From: Candidatus Pantoea soli
GTDB taxonomy: Bacteria; Pseudomonadota; Gammaproteobacteria; Enterobacterales; Enterobacteriaceae
Direction of reading: 5' to 3'
Length of the DNA: 64,000 nucleotides
Assembly: GCF_007833795.1 (NCBI RefSeq)
Contig: NZ_CP032703.1
Coordinates: 434,001-498,000 of the forward strand
Both the position numbers and the translations under genes were made by a program. Positions within the stretch are counted from its first letter, which is position 1, and each line of letters begins with the position of its first letter. The notes under the pieces are model-generated. The model saw only the letters and a program-made list of their open reading frames with translations. It did not search any database and was not told the DNA's origin. Shown here piece after piece: positions 35,058 through 44,496 of this stretch.

Positions 35058-35408
35058 CTACAGCAGCACGATGCCAAAGCGTTTCAGCAGTAGCGCCCAC
35101 AGCGCAAACAGCACCACGGTGATGACACAGGAGAGCAGCAGCGTCAGCCAGAAACCGATGCGCTGATAAAAAAAGGGAAACAGAATAAACATCGGCAGGG
35201 TCGGCACCACATACCAGAACGTGTACCAGGCATGGGCGCTGATTTTTTCCTGCGTCTGCCCTTCCAGTTTCATCCAGATCAGCACCAGCACGGTGACCAG
35301 CGGCAAAGCCGCCAGCAGACCGCCGAGCCGATCGCTGCGCTTTGCCGTTTCGGAGATGAGCACCACCATAAACGCGGTGATGGCATATTTGGCGATCAAC
35401 CAGACCAT
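35058..35408 (-). CDS. DUF3147-type small membrane protein
   Basis: This 116-residue protein has four hydrophobic helices and the family features LISETAKRSDRLGGLLAALP and HAWYTFWYVVPTLPMF. The function is unknown. It is convergent with the ArsR gene and 84 bases downstream of the end of cybB's neighbouring region on the minus strand, with no clear operon. Confidence 0.8.
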   Translation of the reverse strand: MVWLIAKYAITAFMVVLISETAKRSDRLGGLLAALPLVTVLVLIWMKLEGQTQEKISAHAWYTFWYVVPTLPMFILFPFFYQRIGFWLTLLLSCVITVVLFALWALLLKRFGIVLL

Positions 35409-35492
35409 TTGGATTCCATTGCAGAAAGGTAAACCGGCATGCGCAGGCGATGCCGGTGAGAAAAGGCACCGCAGTGCCAGCAGCCTGCCGCG

Positions 35493-36017
35493 TTACGGCA
35501 TCATCCTGCGCAGCGTGTTATCGCGCAGAAAATAGTGATGAAACAGCGCGGCCAGCGCATGCAAACCAATCAGCCAGTAACCCAGCGGAGCCAGGGTTTC
35601 ATGCCAGTCAATCAGCATGGCGGCCGTTTCCGGATCGGGCGCGGTGGCGACCGGCATATTCAGTCCAAACAGCGACCACGCTTTGCCGCGCAGATAGCGG
35701 GAGGTGAGCCCCAGCACCGGTAAAGTCACGAACAGCGCATACAGCAGCGTATGCACCAGATGCGATAATCCGGTCTGCCAGCGCGCCAGCGGCGGCGTAA
35801 TGGCCGGAGTAGTTTTCCGTGTGCGCAGAAAAAGACGCGCCAGCATCAGCAGCAACACGCAAAAACCCGCAGAAAAGTGAGTAATCATCACGGCGTTGCG
35901 CTGCCAGCTGCCCCTCTCTGCCAGGCCACGCAACTCAATCGTCGCATAGGCGACAACCAGCAGTAAGACAGTCAGCCAGTGAAAAAGGATTTGCGACCGT
36001 GCGTATTTGTTCATCAT
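35493..36017 (-). CDS. cybB: Cytochrome b561
   Basis: This 174-residue protein matches E. coli CybB across its length. Four membrane helices carry the heme-ligand histidines: His13 (QILFHWL), His47 (MITHFSAG), His139 (DWHETLAPLGY) and His153 (IGLHALAALFHHYF), ending DNTLRRMMP. CybB is a superoxide:quinone oxidoreductase that clears superoxide in the inner membrane. The protein may start at either Met of the MM pair. It is divergent from a flavodoxin-fold quinone reductase-like gene, a redox-themed pairing. Confidence 0.9.
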   Translation of the reverse strand: MMNKYARSQILFHWLTVLLLVVAYATIELRGLAERGSWQRNAVMITHFSAGFCVLLLMLARLFLRTRKTTPAITPPLARWQTGLSHLVHTLLYALFVTLPVLGLTSRYLRGKAWSLFGLNMPVATAPDPETAAMLIDWHETLAPLGYWLIGLHALAALFHHYFLRDNTLRRMMP

Positions 36018-36226
36018 TGATTTATTCTCATTGGTTTGCCCTGCTTCACTATATCAGCGAATTCTTATGCGAATATTAAGGGGTTACGGCTGCTGACGAC
36101 AACTGCGCGGCTTATCCGGCCGCCAGCGCACACGCCGTTTAGTTCGCGGGCGCGGCATCCTCTATGCTCAGCAGATTATGCGTCTGTGCTTCGCGCGCCT
36201 CTTCTTTAAATAAGGAGTTATCTGCT

Positions 36227-36835
36227 ATGCACACCCTCATTGTTACTGCTCATCCCGACGCCGACTCCTACACCAAAGCCGTAGCAGAGGCGTTTATTGC
36301 CGGGCTTGCAGAATTACCAGGTCATAGCTGGGAAGTGGCTGACCTGTTCGCAGAAGGTTTTGACCCGCGGTTTAACGCACAGGATAACGCCGTGTTCAAT
36401 GGCCGCAGCGAACCCGCCGCCGATACGCAGGCAGAACAGCAGCGTATCGATCGGGCGGACCGGCTGGTGCTGGTGTTTCCGGTCTACTGGTGGTCAATGC
36501 CCGCGCTGATGAAAGGCTGGATTGATCGCGTATTCACCCAGGGCTGGGCGTTTGATTACGATGCGGAATCCGGCGTGCAAAAACGCTTAACGCACCTGAA
36601 AGCGCAGATCATTGGCATTGCGGGCGCCCCGCAGGAAACCTACCTGCGACGCGGCTACCTGGATGCGCTGCGCAAGCAGGTGGCAGAGGGCATTTTTGAT
36701 TACTGCGGCGTTGAGGTGACCGCGCTGACACTGCTGCATCCGCTGGACAGCGCGGCACAACAGGCGGGATTAGCCCAGGCGCGCGCGCTGGGCCAGCAAA
36801 GCAGCGAAGCTGTTCACCAGGCAAACGCCTGCTAA
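36227..36835 (+). CDS. NAD(P)H:quinone oxidoreductase-like flavoprotein
   Basis: This 202-residue flavodoxin-fold protein of the NQO/MdaB type starts MHTLIVTAHPDADSYTKAV (FMN/FAD phosphate loop) and carries the family core FPVYWWSMPALMKGWIDRVF followed by GWAFDYD. Such enzymes reduce quinones by two electrons to avoid semiquinone radicals. ATG 36227 follows AAGGAG at a good distance, and the longer in-frame start is not family-like. Confidence 0.87.
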   Translation: MHTLIVTAHPDADSYTKAVAEAFIAGLAELPGHSWEVADLFAEGFDPRFNAQDNAVFNGRSEPAADTQAEQQRIDRADRLVLVFPVYWWSMPALMKGWIDRVFTQGWAFDYDAESGVQKRLTHLKAQIIGIAGAPQETYLRRGYLDALRKQVAEGIFDYCGVEVTALTLLHPLDSAAQQAGLAQARALGQQSSEAVHQANAC

Positions 36836-36879
36836 CGTTATCTGCCGCAGGGTCAGCCCGCGCTGCCGGGCAGCCCTGT

Positions 36880-37581
36880 TCACGGCAACGTATGCAGTTT
36901 TGCTGCGGCGTTAACCGTTGCCATCCGCCGCTTTTCTATGAATGGCGCGATCTGCGTCCGTACTTTTTCCAGCTGTGCCGGAGTGGCGGTGCGCGGTGAA
37001 CCCGTGGCAAACGGCGGTGCGGGATCGTATTCCATCTGCAATTGCAGATCCTGCGCCACCTCGCTGCCATATAGCTCTGCGACCACGTTCAGCGCAAAAT
37101 CAATCCCTGACGTGACGCCGGCCCCGGTAATGCGGTTGCGATCGCGCACCACGCGTTCCGCGACCGGCTGTGCACCCAATAACGCCAGCTGATCCAGCGA
37201 AGCCCAGTGCGTGGTGGCCTGATAGCCGGTCAGCAAACCGGCGGCACCCAGCACCAGCGAGCCGGTACAGACCGAGGTTACATAACGCACCTGCTCACTC
37301 TGCCTGCGCAGAAAAGTCAGCACCTCTTCATCCGCCATCAGATCAATCTGACCTGGCCCGCCGGGCACACAAATCACATCCAGCGCCGGACAGGTGGCAA
37401 AAGTGGTGGTGGGTTGCAGCTTCATCCCGCGATCAGACGTGACGCTCTCCAGCGTTTTCCAGATGAGATGAACCTGAGTATGCGGGGCGCGGGCAAACAC
37501 TTCGAATGGACCCGTCAGGTCGAGCTGCGTCAGGGCCGGAAACAGCAGCAGGCCAATGGCGGTGGTGGCAGAATCACTCAT
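36880..37581 (-). CDS. DJ-1/PfpI-family protein, isonitrile hydratase-like
   Basis: The 233-residue protein starts IGLLLFPALTQLDLTGPFEV (Asp21 and Glu27 in the expected places). The nucleophile Cys105 lies in SVCTGSLVLGAAGLL, followed by the ATTHWASLD strand. This arrangement fits the isonitrile hydratase (InhA) branch, which converts isonitriles to N-formamides; a related role cannot be excluded. ATG 37581 is preferred to the longer in-frame start at 37644 because the family N-terminus begins there. It has no AraC DNA-binding tail. Confidence 0.82.
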   Translation of the reverse strand: MSDSATTAIGLLLFPALTQLDLTGPFEVFARAPHTQVHLIWKTLESVTSDRGMKLQPTTTFATCPALDVICVPGGPGQIDLMADEEVLTFLRRQSEQVRYVTSVCTGSLVLGAAGLLTGYQATTHWASLDQLALLGAQPVAERVVRDRNRITGAGVTSGIDFALNVVAELYGSEVAQDLQLQMEYDPAPPFATGSPRTATPAQLEKVRTQIAPFIEKRRMATVNAAAKLHTLP

Positions 37582-37820
37582 AGCTTTCCTTTTCGGTGAG
37601 AAACAATGGCAACAGCAGGGTGAATCAGGCTGTGCGAACAGCATGCACCGGCTTTCCCGCCTGGCGCCAGCGTTTTCTTAACGGCTGTATGATGGCGGCG
37701 GGTGCCGGTGTCGATGGGGAGCGGAAGCGTATGGGTAGTGAGTCGCGGTTGCATCACCGTGCTGTGCCTGGCGTGGTCAGCGCCTGACGCGGTACTGGCG
37801 ACAGGCGCTGGGGGACGGCC

Positions 37821-38597
37821 TCAGCTTTCCGGCGTGCTGGCAGAGTAGAGCGGCCAGGACTCAAACAGATAGCCGTCGAAATCAATGTCATCCACGTCTG
37901 AAAACTCCAGCAGCCGCTGCTTAACGTTCTCCAGATGCTGCCACATCGCCTGTTTCGCAGCGCGTGCGTCTTTTTTAATCAGCGTAGCGAGGATCTTTTT
38001 GTGATCCTCCAGCCACTGTTTGCGATAGCTGGTGTTCACCAGATGACGATGAAGCTGACTCCACATCACATTGTCTTCACGCCACTGCCAGGATTGCTTA
38101 AACAGCTCGACCAGCATGCTGTTATGCGTGGCTTCAGCAATGGCGAGATGGAAATTGCGATCGCCATTTTCACTCTCGTTGACCGCGCCGGAGGCCAGTT
38201 CACGCTCTTCCAGCGCCAGCGCCTGACGCATTTTGATGATGTCTTCACGCGTAGCCTGGAGCGCAGCAAATTCGGCAATGTTGCTCTCCAGCAACTGGCG
38301 GGCCTGCAGCATCTCAAACGGTCCCGCAGCGTTACAGGCCGGCTGAGCGCTGGCGCGTGGTGCCGGGGTGTCGTTGACGACGTAGATTCCCGCTCCGCGC
38401 CGCACCTCAATCAGCCCTTCCAGCTCCAGCATGATAAGCGCTTCGCGCACCAGCGTGCGCGTGACATTGAGCAGCATCGCCAGCTCACGCTCCGGCGGCA
38501 GACGCTCGCCCACGGCATACTGTTTCTGCATAATCATGTTACGTAACATCTCCCCCACTTCCTGATAGGGGCGCTGTGCGGAAGCTTGTAGTTTCAT
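37821..38597 (-). CDS. uxuR: UxuR, GntR-family repressor of hexuronate genes
   Basis: This 258-residue protein is very close to E. coli UxuR: winged helix with RPYQEVGEMLRNMI, GERLPPERELAMLL and VTRTLVREALIMLELEGLIE, then the FadR-type ligand domain with QARQLLESNIAEFAALQATR. UxuR represses uxuAB and binds fructuronate, which relieves repression. ATG 38597 matches the E. coli start. It lies 74 bases downstream of uxaC and ends the operon, so the repressor is made with the enzymes it controls. Confidence 0.95.
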   Translation of the reverse strand: MKLQASAQRPYQEVGEMLRNMIMQKQYAVGERLPPERELAMLLNVTRTLVREALIMLELEGLIEVRRGAGIYVVNDTPAPRASAQPACNAAGPFEMLQARQLLESNIAEFAALQATREDIIKMRQALALEERELASGAVNESENGDRNFHLAIAEATHNSMLVELFKQSWQWREDNVMWSQLHRHLVNTSYRKQWLEDHKKILATLIKKDARAAKQAMWQHLENVKQRLLEFSDVDDIDFDGYLFESWPLYSASTPES

Positions 38598-38671
38598 AGA
38601 GCTCTTTTCTGCTGTTTCAGGCGCTGAGCCGCCAGATTTTCCACCCTGCACTATAACACAGGGCGGGATGT

Positions 38672-40090
38672 TCACCGTGGATTAAGGGTGAAGTAGCGCC
38701 GGGCATTGTGGAAGCTGATATCCTGCAACATCGCGCCCAGCGCGCTTTCATCATGCGGCACAATGCCGTCACGCACCCATTCCCCGAACAGATTGCACAG
38801 AATCCGGCGGAAATACTCATGCCGCGTGTACGAGAGGAAACTGCGCGAATCGGTCAGCATGCCGACAAACTGGCTCAGCAGCCCCATCTGTGAAAGCTGT
38901 TCCAGCTGCCGCAACATACCGTCACGCTGGTCATTGAACCACCAGCCCGATCCAAACTGCATTTTGCCCGGCATCTCCGCGCTCTGGAAGTTTCCGGCCA
39001 TGGTTGCCAGCACCTCATTGTCGCGCGGGTTGAGGCAGTAAAGGATGGTTTTCGGCAGCCGATCCTGGCTGTCCATCGCATCCAGCAGGCGCGCCAGCGG
39101 CCAGGCAATCGGCCCATCGCCGATGGAATCAAACCCGCTGTCCGGACCCAGCTGCCGGAACCGGCGCGTGCTGTTATTGCGGATAGCGCCAATGTGCAGC
39201 TGCATCGCCCAGCCGCGGCGGGCATACTCTGCGCCCAGCCAGACCAGCACCGCCGTGCTGAACTGTGCCACCTCTTCTTCGCTCAGCAGGCCGCCGCTGC
39301 GCCGTTTGGCCAGGATCGCATCCAGCACGCGGTCATCAGGCACCGGCGCGTACCGCAGCGTCTCTATGCCGTGATCGGCGGCGCGACAGCCGTGAGCCGA
39401 GAAGTGGTCGAGACGGCGTTGCAGCGCTGTGCGCAGCGTCTCCATGCTGTTGATGGCGACATCTGCAGCGGCTTCCAGCCGCAGCAGATAGTCGGGAAAG
39501 CCCTCCAGCTCAATCTTAAATACCTTGTCCGGCCGCCAGCTGGGCGCGACGTCAATATCGAAGCTGCTGTCTTCTGCAATCTGCCGGTGGTAATGCAGCG
39601 AATCCACCGGATCGTCAGTGGTGCCGACCATACGCACCTTCATCTGGCGTATAATGCCGCGCGCTGAGAACGCTGGCGTGGCGAGTTGCTCTGCGCATGC
39701 GTCCCAGATCTGCGGGGCCGTGTCCGGGCCAAACAGCGTGTTGGTGATCCCAAACGGCCGGCGTAATTCAAGGTGCGTCCAGTGGTAAAGCGGGTTTCCC
39801 AGCGTCTTTGGCACTGTCTGCGCCCAGGCAAGATACTTGTCATAATCGCGGGTAGCATGGCCGGTGATCAGCGCTTCATCGACACCGGCAGCCCGCATCG
39901 CCCGCCACTTATAGTGATCACCCTCCAGCCAGATCTGACCGAGGTTGGCGAACTGACGATCTTCGGCAATCTCCTGCGGATTAAGATGGCAGTGATAGTC
40001 GTAAATGGGCATTTCGGCTGCCACCTCATGGTACAGACGACGCGCCACCTCGCTCTGCAACAGAAAATCATCATCCATAAAAGGTTTCAT
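38672..40090 (-). CDS. uxaC: UxaC, glucuronate/galacturonate isomerase
   Basis: This 472-residue enzyme begins [20 protein letters not shown] and contains the metal-binding YDYHCHLNP motif and the late [13 protein letters not shown] and [20 protein letters not shown] segments typical of UxaC. It isomerises D-glucuronate to D-fructuronate and galacturonate to tagaturonate, the entry step. Its ATG overlaps the uxuB stop (ATGA, 40087-40090), so the two are coupled. In E. coli uxaC sits with uxaA, not with uxuAB; here it is built into the glucuronate operon. Confidence 0.95.
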   Translation of the reverse strand: MKPFMDDDFLLQSEVARRLYHEVAAEMPIYDYHCHLNPQEIAEDRQFANLGQIWLEGDHYKWRAMRAAGVDEALITGHATRDYDKYLAWAQTVPKTLGNPLYHWTHLELRRPFGITNTLFGPDTAPQIWDACAEQLATPAFSARGIIRQMKVRMVGTTDDPVDSLHYHRQIAEDSSFDIDVAPSWRPDKVFKIELEGFPDYLLRLEAAADVAINSMETLRTALQRRLDHFSAHGCRAADHGIETLRYAPVPDDRVLDAILAKRRSGGLLSEEEVAQFSTAVLVWLGAEYARRGWAMQLHIGAIRNNSTRRFRQLGPDSGFDSIGDGPIAWPLARLLDAMDSQDRLPKTILYCLNPRDNEVLATMAGNFQSAEMPGKMQFGSGWWFNDQRDGMLRQLEQLSQMGLLSQFVGMLTDSRSFLSYTRHEYFRRILCNLFGEWVRDGIVPHDESALGAMLQDISFHNARRYFTLNPR

Positions 40091-41568
40091 GCTGACTCCG
40101 GATTCAGTGAGGCTACGGCTGCTCTGGCGCCCTGTTCGCACAGCGCGGCATAAGCCTGCTGCAGAGCCGTGACGAACGTATCGCTGGCGGCCAGATCCGC
40201 AGGGAAGATCGCGTCAATCGCAAGCAATGCCTGCACGCGTCCGGCACCTGACGGATACTCTTGATTGATTTGCGCAAATTTTGCCGCCAGCGGGTCTGCC
40301 ACCGTGTAACGCTGCCCCTGTTCATCTTCGCCGAGGATGTAGCGCATCCAGCCCGCCACACCGAGCACCAGATGGCGACAGTCACTGCCGTGGCGCAGAT
40401 GGTAACGCAGCGCGTCCAGCAGACGCTGCGGCAGTTTCTGACTGCCATCGCTGGCAATCTGTGCTGTCCGATGGCGCAGCGACGGATTGCTGAAGCGTTC
40501 AATCAGCTGATGCGCGTAGTCCACCAGATCGACACCTGCCGGCATCGAGAGCGTCGGGCACTGCTCCTGCAGCATCAGCGCCAGCGCGGCGCGACGATAA
40601 GCGGGAAGCTGCATCGTGTCTGCGATGGTTTCGCAGCCGCCAAGAAAGCCCAGATACGCCAGGAAAGAGTGGCTGCCATTCAGCAGCCGCAGCTTCATCA
40701 GTTCAAACGGTGCGACATCCGTAACAAATTGCGCGCCGACGCGCTGCCAGTCGGGACGCCCCGCAACAAAGTTGTCTTCTATGACCCACTGGCGAAACGG
40801 CTCGCAGGCGACGCCGCACGGATCCTCTGTGCCCAGCAGCTGCGCGATCTCCTGCTGTGTTTCTTCCGTCACCGCAGGGACAATGCGGTCAACCATGGTA
40901 CAGGGGAACGTCACGTGTTCGTCAATCCAGGCCGCCAGATCGGGATCGCGCTGCTGCGCCAGACCGGTAACAACAGCCCGCGCCACGTGGCCGTTTTCGC
41001 GCAGATTGTCGCAGGAAAGCACGCTGAAAGCGGGCAAGCCCGCTTCACGCCGCAAACGCAGCGCTTCCACAATAAAACCGATGGCGGAGGCAGGCTGATG
41101 AGGATGCGCCAGATCCTGCTCCAGCAGAGGATGACTGAAATCCGGCTCTGCTGTGGCGCCCTGCGTGCAGTAGCCCTTTTCCGTGATGGTCAGGGACACG
41201 ATGGCGGTCTCCGGCCGCGCCAGCGCCTGTAAAATGCCCTCGCATCCATCCAGCGCCGGATGCAGCGCAGAATGGATCGCGCCGATAATTTTTACCACCT
41301 GGCCGGTCGCCCCTTTTTCAGTCACGCTGTACAGTAAATCCTGCGCGCGCAGCTGTTCCACCAGTGCTTTACCGCTGGCAGACATCAGATTGACCTCGCA
41401 AATCCCCCAGTCACTGTCGCTCACTTCCAGCAGATGGTGTTGATACAACGCCTGATGCGCGCGGTGAAACGCGCCGCAGCCGATATGCACGATGCGCGGC
41501 ACCAGCCGCTGATGCTGCCATGCAGGCCGCGCCACGTTGATACGGGCGTCAGCAAGATTGTGTTTCAT
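40087..41568 (-). CDS. uxuB: UxuB, D-mannonate oxidoreductase (fructuronate reductase)
   Basis: This 493-residue member of the mannitol dehydrogenase family has the Rossmann start [20 protein letters not shown] and the catalytic-region motif [20 protein letters not shown] with the family Lys-Leu-Leu-Asn-Gly-Ser-His pattern. It reduces D-fructuronate to D-mannonate with NADH. ATG 41568 follows GGAGT. It is 77 bases downstream of uxuA and overlaps uxaC. Confidence 0.95.
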   Translation of the reverse strand: MKHNLADARINVARPAWQHQRLVPRIVHIGCGAFHRAHQALYQHHLLEVSDSDWGICEVNLMSASGKALVEQLRAQDLLYSVTEKGATGQVVKIIGAIHSALHPALDGCEGILQALARPETAIVSLTITEKGYCTQGATAEPDFSHPLLEQDLAHPHQPASAIGFIVEALRLRREAGLPAFSVLSCDNLRENGHVARAVVTGLAQQRDPDLAAWIDEHVTFPCTMVDRIVPAVTEETQQEIAQLLGTEDPCGVACEPFRQWVIEDNFVAGRPDWQRVGAQFVTDVAPFELMKLRLLNGSHSFLAYLGFLGGCETIADTMQLPAYRRAALALMLQEQCPTLSMPAGVDLVDYAHQLIERFSNPSLRHRTAQIASDGSQKLPQRLLDALRYHLRHGSDCRHLVLGVAGWMRYILGEDEQGQRYTVADPLAAKFAQINQEYPSGAGRVQALLAIDAIFPADLAASDTFVTALQQAYAALCEQGARAAVASLNPESA

Positions 41569-41645
41569 ATAAACTCCTGATTGCCCTGGTGCGCGCAGAT
41601 CCGCCTCAGGGACGCACATGCCACATCGCCGCCGGGCGATGTGCT

Positions 41646-42824
41646 TCAGAAACAGGCGCGATGAATTGCCAGTTCCACGCCACGGATCTCCGCCAGACCT
41701 TTCAGACGACCAATCGCGGAATAGCCCGGATTGGTCTTTTTATGCAAATCGTCCAGCATCTGATGACCGTGATCGGGGCGCATTGGAATCAGATCCTCTT
41801 GTCCCGCGGTGCGGCGGCGCTGCTCTTCTTCCGCAATCGCTTTAATCACCGCAAACATGTCGACATCGCCCCCGAGGTGAGCCGCTTCGTGGAAGGTGTT
41901 CGGATTCGCTTCGCGCCGGGTTGAGCGCAGATGCGCGAAGTAAATGCGCGGGCCAAAGCGTTTCACCATGCCGGGAAGATCGTTTTTCTCCAGTACACCG
42001 TAAGAGCCGGTGCAGAAGGTGAAGCCGTTGGCCGGGCTATCAATGGTGTCAATCATCCACTGCAAATCATCGGCGTCCGAGACGATGCGTGGCAGGCCGA
42101 GAATCGGACGCGGCGGGTCATCCGGATGCACCGCCATGCGCACACCGACCTCTTCTGCAACCGGGATCACGGCGCGCAAAAAGGTGGCAAAGTTTTCACG
42201 CAGGCGTGCTTTATCAATGCCGTCATAGCGTGCCAGCTGCGCACGGAACTGATCCAGGGTATAGCCCTCTTCGGCGCCCGGCAGCCCGGCGATGATATTG
42301 CGTGTCAGCCGGGTTTTGTGCGCCTCGCTCATGCTGGCGAAACGGGTGGCCGCCTCGGCGATTTCAGCCGCGCTGTAATCTTCTTCGGCACCCGGGCGCT
42401 GCAGGATATGCAGCTCAAACACCGCGAACTCAATCTGATCGAAACGCAGCGCTTTTGCGCCATCAGGCAGTTCATACGCCAGATCGGTCCGCGTCCAGTC
42501 CAGCACCGGCATAAAGTTGTAGCAAACCGTATGAATACCGCACTGCGCCAGGTTGCGCAGCGACTGCTGATAATGACGAATCCACGTTTCACACTGGCCG
42601 ATGCCGGTTTTTATCTCTTCATGAATGGGCACGCTTTCCACCACTGACCACTCCAGGCCAGCCGCTTCAATCATCGCTTTGCGCTGCAGGATCGCTTCAA
42701 CTGACCACACCTCGCCGTTAGGAATGTGATGCAGGGCAGTGACAATGCCGGTTGCACCCGCCTGTCGGGCATCAGCGAGGGAAACGGGATCGTTGGGGCC
42801 ATACCAGCGCCAGGTCTGCTTCAT
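41646..42824 (-). CDS. uxuA: UxuA, mannonate dehydratase
   Basis: The 392-residue protein is nearly the same length as E. coli UxuA. It begins [20 protein letters not shown] and includes [18 protein letters not shown], the metal-site stretch [20 protein letters not shown] and [14 protein letters not shown]. It dehydrates D-mannonate to 2-keto-3-deoxygluconate. The start at 42824 has AGGAG before it. It is the first gene of the uxuA-uxuB-uxaC-uxuR operon. Confidence 0.96.
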   Translation of the reverse strand: MKQTWRWYGPNDPVSLADARQAGATGIVTALHHIPNGEVWSVEAILQRKAMIEAAGLEWSVVESVPIHEEIKTGIGQCETWIRHYQQSLRNLAQCGIHTVCYNFMPVLDWTRTDLAYELPDGAKALRFDQIEFAVFELHILQRPGAEEDYSAAEIAEAATRFASMSEAHKTRLTRNIIAGLPGAEEGYTLDQFRAQLARYDGIDKARLRENFATFLRAVIPVAEEVGVRMAVHPDDPPRPILGLPRIVSDADDLQWMIDTIDSPANGFTFCTGSYGVLEKNDLPGMVKRFGPRIYFAHLRSTRREANPNTFHEAAHLGGDVDMFAVIKAIAEEEQRRRTAGQEDLIPMRPDHGHQMLDDLHKKTNPGYSAIGRLKGLAEIRGVELAIHRACF

Positions 42825-42870
42825 GTTGTTATCTCCTGCGGGCCTGAGCAGCATACTCAGGACAATTCCC

Positions 42871-42888
42871 ATATTGGTTGACCTATTT
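42871..42888. promoter_or_regulatory. UxuR/ExuR-type operator
   Basis: ATATTGGTTGACCTATTT matches the enterobacterial hexuronate operator AAATTGGTATACCAATTT in 14 of 18 positions. It lies about 50 bases upstream of the uxuA start codon. Confidence 0.8.
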
Positions 42889-42975
42889 TTCGTGTGAGGC
42901 GTTGCGACCGGGGTCAGAAGCGCCTGCGCCACACCAAGTTCGGCTTTTCACCGGAAGATGTCAACCTGGCAGATG

Positions 42976-42999
42976 ATTTTGGTTAACCAGATCACAAAT
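42976..42999. promoter_or_regulatory. Second UxuR-like operator overlapping a CRP-like site
   Basis: The palindromic core TGGTTAACCA (42980-42989) is a second hexuronate-type operator. It overlaps GGTTA, 6 bases, TCACA (42981-42996), a fair CRP site with one strong half. This fits catabolite activation of the divergent genes. Confidence 0.55.
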
Positions 43000-43183
43000 G
43001 CAGCAGCTGGCTGGCGACCACCTGCCCTAACTGTGGTTCACTCCCGGCGATGGTTAAAGAGGACGCAGTAAAGTCACGCCTTTAAACACATGGGAGACGT
43101 GATGTCCTGCGCGGTATGGCTCCACCGGCAGGACAGTCAGCAACGTTGCTCACGCATGGTGTTAATAATGAATGGAGAACCAG

Positions 43184-44485
43184 ATGAACCGCAGTTTAAA
43201 TCCAGGGATTGCCGCAACCGGCACTAAGCGCATTATCCGTAACCTGCGCTGGTGGGTGCTGGTGCTGTTTCTGGCGGGCGTTACCGTCAATTACATCACC
43301 CGTAACTCGTTAGGCATTCTGGCCCCTGAGCTGAAAACCAGCCTGGGCATCACCACCGAACAATATTCATGGATCGTCGGCGCTTTCCAGCTGGCTTATA
43401 CCTTTTTCCAGCCCATCTGCGGCTGGCTGATTGACGTGATTGGCCTGAAGCTTGGCTTCTTTATCTGCGCCACCGTCTGGGCACTGGCGTGTCTGTTTCA
43501 TGCCGGTGCGGCCAGCTGGCTGCATCTGGCTATCCTGCGCTTCGTCATGGGCGGTGCAGAAGCGGCAGCCACGCCGGCCAATGCCAAGGTGATTGGCGAA
43601 TGGTTCCCGAAAAAAGAGCGTCCCGTTGCGGCTGGCTGGGCCGGGGTTGGCTTTTCCATCGGCGCAATGCTGGCACCGCCGATCATCTACTTTGCGCATG
43701 CTTCCTTTGGCTGGCAGGGCGCGTTTCTGTTTACCGGTTGTCTGGCGCTTGGCTGGGTGGTGCTGTGGTGGCTGTTCTATCGCGATCCGGAGCGTAACCC
43801 GAATCTCAGCCCCGCTGAGCGGGAATTTATCCGCCAGGACAACGAGCCACCGGCCGTCAAACTGCCCTTCTTCAAAGCACTCAGTACTGTCTCAAAAAAC
43901 AAGCGCTTTTACGGCATCGCTATTCCCGCTTTTATGGCAGAACCGGCCTGGGGCGTGCTGAGCTTCTGGGTGCCGCTCTACCTCGCGAAAGATCTGGGAA
44001 TGGATCTGAAGCAGATTGCCATGTTTGCCTGGCTGCCGTTTCTTGCGGCCGATCTGGGCAGCGCGGCCAGCGGCTACCTTACCCGTCTCTATACCCGGCT
44101 GTTTGGCCTGCGTCTGGTCAACTCGGTGGTTGCCAGCTCGGTTACCGGCGCATTTCTGATGCTCTCGCTGGCGCTGGTGGCGGTGACAAAAGATCCCTAT
44201 GTCGCGATTGCCCTGATCTCCATTGGCGGCTTTGGTCACCAGATCATCTCCTGCATGCTCAGCGCGCTGGTGGTGGAGAAATTTGATAAAGGGCAGATGG
44301 CCACGGTGAATGGCATGCGCGGTTCATTTGCCTGGATCTCCAGCTTTTTGTTCTCACTGGTGATTGGCGTAACCGCTGACAAAATCGGCTTCAACCCGCT
44401 GTTTGTCGCCATGGGCTTTTTTGACCTGATTGGTGCAGTCTTCCTGATTGCTTTTATTGCTGAGCGTCGTTCAGCCAACCGATGA
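43184..44485 (+). CDS. MFS transporter of the hexuronate (ExuT-like) family
   Basis: This 433-residue twelve-helix carrier has ExuT-family landmarks: NYITRNSLGILAPELKTSLG in helix 1, the MFS signature GGAEAAATPANAKVIGEWFP, and the AEPAWGVLSFWVPLYLAKDL region. ExuT-type carriers take up glucuronate, galacturonate or small uronides with protons. ATG 43184 has GGAG at 43174-43177, while the ATG four codons earlier has no ribosome site. It begins a two-gene operon with a GH31 glycosidase 11 bases on. Confidence 0.9.
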   Translation: MNRSLNPGIAATGTKRIIRNLRWWVLVLFLAGVTVNYITRNSLGILAPELKTSLGITTEQYSWIVGAFQLAYTFFQPICGWLIDVIGLKLGFFICATVWALACLFHAGAASWLHLAILRFVMGGAEAAATPANAKVIGEWFPKKERPVAAGWAGVGFSIGAMLAPPIIYFAHASFGWQGAFLFTGCLALGWVVLWWLFYRDPERNPNLSPAEREFIRQDNEPPAVKLPFFKALSTVSKNKRFYGIAIPAFMAEPAWGVLSFWVPLYLAKDLGMDLKQIAMFAWLPFLAADLGSAASGYLTRLYTRLFGLRLVNSVVASSVTGAFLMLSLALVAVTKDPYVAIALISIGGFGHQIISCMLSALVVEKFDKGQMATVNGMRGSFAWISSFLFSLVIGVTADKIGFNPLFVAMGFFDLIGAVFLIAFIAERRSANR

Positions 44486-44496
44486 AGTAGGTAACA

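Larger units (their letters stand above)
42825..43183. other. Divergent control region of the uronide locus
   Basis: This 359-base region separates uxuA from the transporter gene. It contains two UxuR-like operators (42871-42888 and 42976-42993) and a CRP-like half-site overlapping the second. The right half (43000-43170) has no feature I can support. Confidence 0.7.

Noticed and set aside
40261..41232. Long plus-strand open frame opposite uxuB
   Set aside because: Antisense shadow of a clear enzyme gene; low-complexity His/Gln/Arg-rich product.
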